DNA from: Anoplolepis gracilipes
Taxonomy: Eukaryota; Arthropoda; Insecta; Hymenoptera; Formicidae
Direction of reading: 5' to 3'
Assembly (NCBI RefSeq): GCF_047496725.1
Contig: NC_132980.1
Location: forward strand, 9,902,572-9,966,571
Length of the DNA stretch: 64,000 bases
The notes beneath the pieces are model-generated. The model was not told the origin of the DNA and made no database searches. It was given only the letters and a program-made list of their open reading frames with translations. Positions 53,353 to 64,000 of this stretch are shown here, piece by piece (the stretch's first letter is position 1; every line of letters starts with the position of its first letter). The position numbers and the translations under genes were made by a program.

Positions 53353-53805
53353 AATATCGCAGGATATTGTCACGAAATTCCAGCGCGCAAGGATGAAAAA
53401 TAAGCGATGACGACCACTAGCTCTCTGTATAATAGAACGCGAGCCTGTGTTATTGCGAGTGAAATTTACTTTGGCGTTTAATTCAAGCACCGCCGTATAA
53501 TCTGCCGTCGTGGCGAACCGAGAGATCACCGACGCCGTCTAGATAAAGCGTAAGGGATCGTCGAGCAGCCCCGAAATTTCCCACGCGAAAAGAAATCGTC
53601 GTTTCTCCCCGGGGAAGAACTCGCTGGCGCGCGAGCTTCCTCGCGGCGTTTCACCGAACCGGAAACAAGCTCCGCAATTTCTCGCCTGTGCCTTAAGGAT
53701 TTCGCGACTGTCGACAATTACGATAAATCAGACAAGTTTTACGGTCACGTGACGACCGAAATCTGCCGAGGGTAGTTCGATCTACCGAACGGAATAATCC
53801 CCGCG

Positions 53806-53809
53806 AGAG

Positions 53810-53863
<54 letters not shown>

Positions 53864-53867
53864 AGAG
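53806..53867. repeat. (GA)n microsatellite, lightly interrupted
   Basis: GA units with two GAAA interruptions; CU-rich in the heph transcript. Confidence 0.95.
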
Positions 53868-55769
53868 AAAGGAACGTAAATGAGAAAGTAGCAAGATGAA
53901 CGAGATGGCAATTGGAAATTGTGTTTCTCTCACAAATACATACTCACGAATACACGAACTTTCCACAAAAGAGAAAATTAATAAAAAAGAGAAACTAATA
54001 TATATAATAATCTACATTACTTATATTACTTAGTTGATAATTATTATTTAAATAAGCATATTACGTACGCGTGTCTAGAGTTTCATTACTCAAATATCTT
54101 GCCGTTGACGTTGGAAATGTCTATCTCGTTAGCGATCATAACTTTGTTAATAATTATTGGAGAGAGACTTGTATTAGATTCTACGTATACATATTTATCT
54201 CATCGCTACTCCTATCCGGTTTTCAAATTTTCGCAAAACTTCAGCGGGTACCATTAGCTAATAACAACAGCAACATAGGATCCCCATGAAAGTTAGCTTC
54301 GTTCTAGGAATAACAATGTTGACGACGGTCATAAGACTATTTGCTTATTTGTCATCGAGTGTAAAAAAAAACGATACGAGAGAACTTCTCCGTCGAGAAG
54401 GAAGAAAAAAATCTTAATGGCAAGCGGTCGGTCCATTGTTTATTTGCAGATGACAAGAAAAGAGGAGGAAGATAAGACAAAAGAAGAGATGAAAAGAAAA
54501 TAGCGCGCGGTGCAGTGTCGGAAAAATTAAATCACGCATCCGAAGGTACTATCATACGCACGCGTTTTTCATGAGAGTTGAATTTAATTGAACTCGTTCT
54601 CAAAGTCCAATAATGCCTGTTAATTAATTAATCAAACTTTGTCGTGTGTCTCTGAGTAAGCTTTCCATGTCGGAGCGTAATTTTGTCCAATTTCATTGGC
54701 AACGAAATTAGTGAAAGAAGCTTCAGAAACAAATTATTGCATATCCGATTTGGACGCAGAGATTGAACATAAACGTTTATATAATTTATTATATGAAATA
54801 TTATATATATAGCAAAAAAGAGAGACGAGAGACTGTAAATCTATGCAAATCGGAAGGCAAATTAAAAATATCAGAGTGGTTCGAATTACAAGGGTGGAAT
54901 TTACGACAGTCTAAATGATTCACCATGATGAAAGGAAAAACGTGTGGTCGCTTAAAAATCGAGCTTCACAGGAGCGCGTTCTTTTTTTATTCCCTTCATT
55001 CGTGCCTTCGGTCGCCGGCGTCGACATACGAGAGGGTAAAAATGACAGAACTCGAGAATATTAGAGAGTGAATTCGGGCGACACGCAGGGAGGAAAGAGC
55101 GAGAGGAAGGAACTTACATGATACAGCGTGGTACGATCGGCTTTACTCGACTTCTATGACTCCGTCGACGGCAAAGAGGAATGTTACGAGAGCCGGCGAA
55201 GAGGGGGAGAAGGAAGTGAAGCGAGGGTAGAAAGCGCCATGGGAAAAGCGGACGGTAGGGTCACTATCCGGGGTTCCCAGTAAAGGCTTTTCTGCGGCTT
55301 CGATCCCCATTGGCTCGCCACCGACGGGTATTTTTCTCTCGTCCCTCGTCGCGTTTCGGGAGTAGGGGGGAGGGGTAATTCACCACCCTCGTCGTTCTAC
55401 CTGTCGTCGCGTCCTACCTCTTGTCGCGCGCTCAGGATTCCACCCTCGATTCCCTATCTCTCCTTTTTCCCCGATTCGCGGAGGTCGCCAAAGTTTTCCA
55501 TCCGGACTCTTGCCTCGTTTTCGTCCAAAGGTTTCCTCACACGAGTAACTTGTAGAGAATATCACCTTTCGGTCATGTTTCTCTATCTCTTTTTCTCTCT
55601 CTCTCTCTCTCTCTTTATCGAGAAATGAGAAGAACTTTTACAAAACTTTTGCCTTTACATCACACAAATTTTTTATTGTATTTTCCAACAATCGGTTTTA
55701 CGTGATTTTCTCGCGCGTGAATTAAGTGTATGTTTGTTCTTTTTAATCGTACCTTAATATTGATATAAT

Positions 55770-55772
<3 letters not shown>

Positions 55773-55827
<55 letters not shown>
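55773..55827. repeat. (AT)n microsatellite
   Basis: About 26 AT units; a shorter (AT)n lies at 56239-56272. Confidence 0.97.
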
Positions 55828-55828
<1 letters not shown>

Positions 55829-56238
55829 CTTTTTCGTTGTTTAAAATTTTTCATGTATTTTTCATAATACGCTTTTAAACTTTAAAAAGCTCCAAATTAT
55901 ATATCTATATATGATGTGTATATTGTGGTCTCAGTTATTTTTCACTTATTGTAAGAAATACAACATTAATTAAAATTTTAATATAATGATGATAATTAAT
56001 ATCTCCAATACGCGAACGTGTAATAGTAATCCCGTAATCCGTTTTTTTTTTTTTTTTTGCTTATAATACTGGAATTTATTTCTTCGATTTTGTGATTGGA
56101 AATTTATTTATTAAAATCCTCTTGCACAACATTTCTCCATTAATTATCCAAACCACATTTATTATGCAGTATATTTATTATATTTATGTATAATATAATA
56201 AATATAATATATTTTTTGTGACCTCTATATTATTATAG

Positions 56239-56277
<39 letters not shown>

Positions 56278-56923
56278 TAATTTCCTAAATCTTATTACTA
56301 TTCCGTTATATTTTTAATAAGACAGAAATATTAAATGCATGAAAAAATATTTCAACGACAGCAAAAGTAGTGAATAAATTTTAAGAAAAAAAGGTTTACA
56401 CCGTAACCTTATTATTACACAGAAAAGATTTAAGTTTAGTTATTGAGTGACCTCGCATGCGTAAAATAAAAATCGTCCTCGTAAAAAGAGATATGAAGGA
56501 AATGAAATGACTTAATATCTCCCTCTATCGTGGCAAGTTCGAGCAAAACGATAGTCAAGTGCGGCCGCAGGCGGATCTGAAGGCTGAACGATTAAAAACT
56601 TGGCCCGTAAAGACGCGGATCTATCTCGACTGACGTCCGAGGGCCGGTCACATTTGTAAAGCGACCGCTGGGGATTTGAGAACGTCGTCATTAGCAAACG
56701 AGAGGGACTCCAAAGAAGTACACGGAACTGTGCACGGAAGTCGGTCGAAAAAGCGGTCGATCCCTGCAACGGACGCGACACAAACTACTCGAGTCGACCC
56801 TTGAACGAGAGAGAGGGACTAAAAGGAATACCATCTTAGGTCAGTCAAACGGATCACGAGATATCGTCGGAAATTAGGAGGAATAATTCCCTCTAATGGA
56901 AACTCTTGCAAGGTCCTCTCTTG

Positions 56924-57052
56924 TTTTTTTTTTTTTTTTTTTTTTTTTTTTATTTAAACAAACAAATCCGCGTACGCGGAATAAAACACTGTCACGCGAA
57001 TATTGAAAATTAACTTCGTCAAAGAAGAAAAAAAAAAAAAAAAAAAAAAAAA
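56924..57052. repeat. Poly-T / poly-A fold-back
   Basis: A run of about 27 T (56924-56950) is followed about 75 bp later by a run of about 26 A (57027-57052), which could pair into a hairpin. The loop has no recognised content. Confidence 0.85.
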
Positions 57053-60000
57053 CGAAGGTAGACGAACGAGTTAAACGTGCAAATTTTGTAAAATTTCAAA
57101 ATGTTTCGCGAACGAACTGGAGAAAAAAAATCACGATGCGTTGCGAAATAGGCAAGGATCTATTCGGCGCATTTTGAAAGCGGCGCAATAAAGCGACTTT
57201 GCTCTGTCAGTGGAAAATATTTCTCCCTCTCCTCTTTTACGGCGATATCGATAAAAATTAGGTATATACACGTATCGAATTTCCTATAATGATTTAATAA
57301 CCATCGAATTTTGCGATGCGTATTCTCGAATTCACCGCGTATTTAATGCGGGCGGCTTAACGCGCTGCAAACCAACGCAAGCCGCGAAAAGCACTGGTTA
57401 TTTCCCCTCGATCAGCTGCAGCTTTCCCATCATCTCGTGTATAAACAATACATATAGAGCCGTGAGAGTCTGCTAATGAATCGAAAATTTCGACACAACT
57501 CGCCGAATTAAACCGCGCACAATTATCCGACCGATGTGTCTGTAATCCGTCGGCTATTTAGACGTTTCATTATTATCGCTGATAAAAGAGATAAGAGGAT
57601 CCGTGTATGTATGTATGTAGACCATATTTATTGGCAGTTTTAATATAGTGGGAAATACGAACCCACAAAAGAATATACGAAACACGCACGTGACTAGTAA
57701 TGACGTTGTCATTACACATGCACGTCGTTGTTATAATAGCGAAAAAAATTTAATAATAATTTTACTGAATGTATAATTTTAACACAATAATAGCAGAACT
57801 AATTTAACTGCATTTAAAGATAACTTATTATTAGACTTAAAATATCAGACAAGAAACTTAAAATATTTTATATTTTTATCATATAAATGCAAAAATAATT
57901 TATCAAATAATCCGTAATTGTTTGCGTCACTTTTTTTTCGATCAGCGATATATAAATCGAGCCGATGTGTAAAATTACGCTTTATTCATCCTCGATATCT
58001 TTAACAATTTTAAAAGAAACATAAATAAAAGAAAGGTCAATTAAAAATTCAAATACAAGATTACGTAGGATCTGTCAGATAAATGAAAGCAGAAAGAGTA
58101 AAGTATGTGAATTTATTATCCACGTTGAAGACGTACATTTTGTGCAAGAAGAAATCGCCAAATCGCATAATGTCTCCGTAAAATAGCGTCTCGAATCGCG
58201 AGAACTTTCCGAATTAGATCACTCGATTCAATTCTCAGGAAATCTTTCCGTCGAAAAAGACGAGGCGAACGAAGTGCCACATCCGAGAACGCAAATTCTC
58301 GTTTAATGCGATCTTACATTAATAAGCAAGTCAGTCGAGTGTATATATTTATATATGTATACACACGTATACACGCGCGCACGATTTTGAAATCGGCGCG
58401 AGCAAAAATCTGTCAAATATGCCAAGTTAAAAATCAACTTTCACGACTCTTCACCGTTTATTTCGCTGTATTTTTTCTCATCATATTTTTCTTCATACTT
58501 TGTCTTTCTGTACCACGTGTCACAAAAATATTTCATTATTATCATTGTGTCATTTTTTTCGAGCATTTTCTGTTCCATGTCACTAGCTAACGTGTCTCTC
58601 ATGTTTCCAATGTTGTTTCGCATGCTCGTGAAAGTACGTTGGCAAAAAATTTCGCGTCTCTCTTCTTTCGCGAGTTTCGTTTGGTCCGAACGATAGATAG
58701 CGAAGAACAGACACAAACAATAGGAGATCGTTATTGATGGAACGAAGCAGCAAACCCGTAGCATTTGATCCCGAATGCAGGTTGCATTAATGGTACTAAT
58801 ATTCACCGAATCCGTCATGTCGATGCAATAAAACAGCTCGGTCTCCACTCGGGTTTTTTTTTCTCCCTCTTACAATGCAGAAAATGTGGCGATCACTGTG
58901 GAAAGCAACGAACGATGTGCAATATCGCTGACGGACAAAACACGTAAAATCGCATTACACTGCAAAAAGCTTCGTGCGATACAACGTTATCAAATGGTAC
59001 GATTTATAGAGATCTAATGATTGCAATAAAAATATGATTGAATTACACGATTTTACACGTATGTTATAACGTCACATTGTTGTATTTAATCACCTGATTT
59101 TTTTCATTCAACAAAAGGAAAACATCTCGTGACCTTTTAGCATAGATTATTTAACGTGTTTAATGTAACTTTTCATTGTTAACGTAACGTTGTTAATGTA
59201 ACGTTTCATTGTTAAAATTAATATTTATACAACAAAAATAAATATTGTCGAATCGCGAAACAATCATATATCAATATCATATATCATATGTGATAATAAT
59301 CATATATATTAAGCTTCATCAATATTACGCTTATAAAACAATATTAAAGTCTCATTGTTAAAATTCGAAAGAGAAAGATATAGTCAGAAAGCGAGAGAGA
59401 GAAAGAAAAAGAGAGAGAGAGAACAGCGTGAAAACTCGAGGCACAGCTCGATGCATCAGGATCGCTGGAAATAGCCGGCTAACATGGGTTAATCGGATCC
59501 CATCCTGTTTGCGATTGGATTAAAGTAACTCGCTTAAGACCAGGGCCGAGTATAACCCCGGCATTGATCCTGTCGCTTAACCGTATTACCTTCCACGATG
59601 TCGAGACGACGAATTTGTCGTTCGACCGACCGTGCTCCTCGGCAGGCACCGGTCTTCTCATTTTCCCAGGAGGAAAAAAATTAAAGAAATTAAAAAAAAA
59701 AAAAAAAGAAAAAAAAGCCGGTCTGAATATTCTCAATTCTTCAACATCTCGCAAAATTTTCTATTCTACTTCGCGGGTCGATAGCAGTGTATTAATGCGA
59801 TTTGCAACACGCGGTACAACTCTTTCTTGAGAAAGTTAATATTCTTTCCAGAAAACTTACATATCCTAGGTAAACGGCGAACGATGCGAAGCTAAGGCTG
59901 CGAAAAGTTGGCAAACTTCAGTTTCGCAAACAAGTTTCGCAAACTTCGTTCGTGACACTACGTGACACCATCGAATTCGGATAACCGCATTATTACGACT

Positions 60001-60187
60001 AACGCGAAAAAGCCGATTTCAACGCGCACCCCCCCCCCCCTCCGGTTTAACTGCCGCGGAAACATCCACGAACGGTCCGCGTCGAGATCGGTAGTAGTCA
60101 ATCTCGGCGGGACTAACTTTTCAATTTTCCCTTCCAACTTTGCGAGAATGTAGACACGCGTACGTGTGAGTGTACGTGCCCGATCGC

Positions 60188-60208
60188 GCGCGAGAGAGAA
60201 AGAAAGCT

Positions 60209-60239
<31 letters not shown>

Positions 60240-60247
60240 GAGAGAGG

Positions 60248-60289
<42 letters not shown>

Positions 60290-60292
60290 AGG
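60188..60292. repeat. Long interrupted (GA)n microsatellite
   Basis: About 100 bases of GA with GGGA and GAAA interruptions; the longest CU-rich tract on the transcribed strand in this window. Confidence 0.95.
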
Positions 60293-61363
60293 GGAAAAAC
60301 GAAGGAGGGAGGGCGTCGCTCAATTTCCTCGCTGACGAGCCAGGTGACTACCTGTAGACGGCTCGATTTATCACGGTCTATAATTGAACGGAAGCAATTT
60401 ATTAATCGTCCTTGCGCGTCCAGGCGAATCGATGGTATCGCGCCGGACAGAGCGAGAATGCTTCTTCTATTTTAGGCTTAGTTTAACTACCTTTGGGCAT
60501 TTGGTATATATATATATCTAGAAAAATTTAACATCTCTTAGGGATGATAATACATATACTTCAACTTTTAAAGTGCGTATAAAACTACTAGTATAACATT
60601 TACAGCAGATTAAAAATATGTAGAGGAAAATGAACAAGTTTTTAATTCGAATTAATTTGATTATCGAGCTAATTTTGGGTCAGTTTTTTCTTTCGAGCCA
60701 TCAATTTCATTTTCATCTTGAAGAAATTAACTTCCCTAAGGCTCCGAGGTGCTTCCTCATGCAGCACGTAGCCGACAAATTTGCAGTTTGAAAATTTCAA
60801 GTTCCAGTCGTATCCCACTGGATGCATCGCGTCATATTTCCACGCCGTTTTTCTTATTTCGCTCTACTATTTACCACGACAACATAGTTACGACGAGTAT
60901 TTTTCAACGTCCGTTGGTGATATTTTTGCCATGCGCTCGGTATGTAAGCGAAACCGGCGACACGACCGTACAATAGCGGCTGTTTTCTACGGTAATTTCT
61001 CCAATATGTATCACTGCACGCAATTTACATTAAGAAAGTAATTAATGACAAATTATCAATTGCCGTAATTACTGCAGATTGTACAATAACTATTCGTAAA
61101 GTATATATACGCTACATCTTCTCCTTTTACCTTTTATATGAAAGATGAGAACGAAAGAAAAATTTGATTTAATGCTCGATTCTTTCCGTAATTATTCGTA
61201 GTATTGTGTGCAGAACGCATCTTATCATTATGTGAAACATACTGCGTACAATTGCTATTGTTTATGAAGCCACGAATAATCGTCAAAGGCTACACGTCTT
61301 GAGGCGCGCAAATTCCCCGCAAAGTAAAGGTATACGCGATTTCGTCAAGTGTCGCGTCTGCGG

Positions 61364-61396
<33 letters not shown>

Positions 61397-61598
61397 GTCC
61401 TTCACAAACGTAAAAAGAAGCGCTCTCGTCCGCAATTCCGTCACGAAGCAGCGAGGCCGTCTCACGAGGCGTCTGAAGCCAGGAGAGTCGAACCCTTCCT
61501 TTCCGCAGAACGAAGCGGAACGGAACGCAACGCGGCAATGAAACGTGTTTCCAGGAGCTGGTCGTAAAAGTCTTTAACCCGTTTCGAGAGACGTGACC

Positions 61599-61600
<2 letters not shown>

Positions 61601-61630
<30 letters not shown>
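61601..61630. repeat. (TC)n microsatellite
   Basis: About 14 TC units, with short TTTC interruptions at both ends. Confidence 0.95.
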
Positions 61631-61631
<1 letters not shown>

Positions 61632-64000
61632 AAACGTATATATATCGTTGCTATATACGTTCACGGTCGGAAGTTTCCCCGAACGTCCGGCTTTCACGAC
61701 TCGGCCGAATCGCTTCCCGAATTCACGAATACATGTAGCTTGGACAAGGAATTTCTCCTCGAAAAATTCGCGAAAAAGCGTTTCCCAGCCAGTGCCGAAA
61801 AAGGTTTTTACTGGTAACTTACGTCACGAGGGTAAAAGACGATCATTAAACGAAGAAATCGCAGAGAATAGAAGTTACAAAAAAAGAAATACTGTTAACA
61901 TCCGCGTCATAAATGCGATTTCATCGTTGAAACCGCATCGTCATTAAACCTGGAGAGAACATTAAGCGCACTTCGCAGCATAATTTCAAGAAAGATCCGT
62001 ACCGCATCGCGCGACGTAATCGAATACCGTGACTAATGATATTCTTCATCGTCTCGTGAATGGATAGCACGTGGGTTTTTACTAGTAATTAAAATTCGTT
62101 AACGTCGTATTATCCTCGACTTCGCGGTCTCGCAAATTGCAGCTCGTAGCAGCAATGGGTAAAAAAAGAAAAAAAAATAAAAGAAGATGCGTCGCAAAAC
62201 GGTTATCTCACATCGCGCTATTGCAGTCACATGTCTGTCGACGACGTCTGTCGACTTTTGCGACCAGGTCAGGCTAGATCCGAGCTTATTTCACTTGGTG
62301 AGGGTTCAACGTGACGTCCGCGCCGGCCGTCGTAAACTTTAAAGGATGCTACACACGTACGGGGGATGAATTTCTATCTCTCATTCTCGTAACGCACGGG
62401 GACGGGAGCGAGGAGATCGGTGAGACGTATTAACGAGGAAACGAGATTAACGTTTCGCGCAAATTGGATGTTCAGGAAAAATGGCAATCGCGCGCGGGCA
62501 CGCGAATTAAAATACGCGATCGCTAACGAAATCACGAGATTAAATGAAAGTTCGATCGCGGTCGTGGAAGATATTCGGCCAATTATTTCAACGCGTAAAT
62601 CCCATCGAAAAGATACGATGGATAGTATATAATCCATGTAAATACGAATATACGTGATGAATAGATTATAATTGTGATTTTAATAACTGAACACACACAT
62701 ATATATATATATGGATATGTCTAAAGTGTCCCAAAACTAGATCTTTTTTTAACAGCAGATTCTCTGGATTTTCCGATTGAAAAAGACAAGTCTTTTAAAT
62801 CGAATTAGTCTTTTCGTAAATTTAATTTTGTGGAGTTATATATAAGATGTTAATAAAATTATATTTTTCAATTAATTTCACTTTATATAATTTAATAGAA
62901 TTTTAATTTCAGACTTAGACAAAAATATGTAAAAGAAAAAATTAGAAATTTACAAGAAATGATTTCTTCGACACTTTCGCTAAGGAAAAAAAAATCGTCT
63001 CCAAATTGACTTTATATACGTTTCTTAAATTTCATAAAAAATCGTAAACATACACACGTAGACAAGAATGACGAAGGGATGGTTGCAAAAGAGATGCAAA
63101 TAATTTTGAAGGATAGAAAAAGGCGGGAGTGGATGGAAATCGTTGTCGCTACCCGCGTTTTCTCTGCTCGACGAGCTGAATCTTCTTCCCTTCCGCCCTC
63201 TTGCCCTCGAGTCTTATGATATCGTGCCGTTGCTTCAGCCTTTCCTCTTAGCCCGTAAAATTCCGCGAGGTGTACGCATGCTTGCGAAATAGATACAAGC
63301 CGCGCCCTCGAGTCTTCCGACCAGACATTTCTCTCGTGCAGCTCGTTTTCGAAGAGATAGGAGAGATGTATCCGACGCAAATTATATAGATACGTGTGTA
63401 CGTTATATAATTCAAGTGTGCGCCCGCTAACTGACAGAGTGATATCTCAGATATGTCATACTTCATCTCCGCGGAATTCACAATGTATAATGCCGATCGA
63501 TGAAAGTTATAAATTTTTAATTCGCCGTCTTTCTTTTTTTAGACGCAAACGTAACGGGGCTATATATTCGTCTGATTTTACATTTCACGTTGAGAATCAA
63601 ATGCAATTGAATTACTCGAATTTAAAAAGATACGCTTTCTTCATCGTCCGACGTTTTCCCGGATTTGTCTGAAAGTTATTCTTAAGTATTAGACACGATA
63701 CGGATTCCACCAAAGAAAGAAAGAAAATTACATTATTATTATTAAAACGAACGAAGAAGAGACGATTCGTTACGTACGCAAAAAGAAAAAAAAATGTATC
63801 AAAATGTCTTTGACGGATGTAAAAAAGTGGGTCGAGTTTCGAGGAGACGACGAACCATATTTAGATAAACGAATGCGTTGCACGCGATGCCGTCGAGGTG
63901 AATCGATAGCTCGACCACGCACTCCATGCATCTGCGCGCATTTGCATAATGGAAATTTCATTTCGATCTAAATACTACCGTCGCGACTGGCGACGTCAAA

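Larger units (their letters stand above)
41165..64000 (-). other. heph: Upstream intron of heph (partial, over 22.8 kb)
   Basis: No exon with the expected first half of RRM1 (ending GKNQ) could be found here on the minus strand, so the 5' exons lie beyond 64000. The interval holds (TA)n, (CA)n, (TG)n and (GA)n microsatellites, two related copies of a diverged repeat (46.0 and 47.9 kb), a poly-T/poly-A foldback near 57 kb, and a GC-richer stretch at about 55.0-55.6 kb with one strong orphan donor at 55118. ORFs are short and unrecognised. Alternative 5' non-coding exons or promoters could be hidden here, but I see no decisive signal such as a clear TATA/Inr arrangement. Confidence 0.75.

Noticed and set aside
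1..64000. tRNA, rRNA, CRISPR or operon-like features.
   Set aside because: No B-box-like GGTTCGANTCC with a matching cloverleaf, no rRNA-like block and no regularly spaced repeat array was seen.

Overview
This window looks like one stretch of an arthropod genome, most likely an insect and probably a hymenopteran. The signs are AT-rich, CpG-containing DNA, many long (GA)n, (TA)n and (CA)n microsatellites, A/T homopolymer runs, small non-autonomous DNA transposons, and tiny exons separated by very long introns with GT-AG borders. There are no bacterial-style operons, rRNA or recognisable tRNA genes. Lineage is inferred from sequence style and from similarity of the exon peptides to insect PTB as I remember it.

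One gene is recognisable. It is the minus-strand orthologue of hephaestus / polypyrimidine tract-binding protein (PTB, PTBP1 family). Four consecutive exons are visible, at 41164-40976, 21271-21134, 5216-5165 and 2162-2104. Their 438 nt join in frame into 146 codons, covering the second half of RRM1, the RRM1-RRM2 linker and most of RRM2. The first half of RRM1 must lie beyond 64000. The end of RRM2 plus RRM3 and RRM4 must lie before position 1. Everything else is intron of this gene: more than 22.8 kb upstream, 19.7 kb, 15.9 kb, 3.0 kb, and more than 2.1 kb downstream.

The introns carry four copies of one MITE-like family (TA target duplications, GGGTAAAC ends) at 6.0, 9.6, 33.4 and 34.9 kb. 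They also hold a separate 200-bp terminal-inverted-repeat element at 5.4 kb with a 12-bp flanking duplication, a nearly perfect 243-bp tandem duplication at 29.6-30.1 kb, a diverged repeat pair at 46.0 and 47.9 kb, and many microsatellites.

The most interesting signal is in the 19.7-kb RRM1-RRM2 linker intron. Two unannotated candidate cassette exons, 33915-33827 and 32969-32840, have strong splice signals on the transcribed strand. CU-rich tracts, the class of sequence PTB binds, lie directly upstream of each. Spliced into the main frame, each would bring in an early stop codon, as expected for autoregulatory 'poison' exons. PTB proteins are known to autoregulate through splicing coupled to decay. 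That these two sites are used is an inference that needs RNA data.
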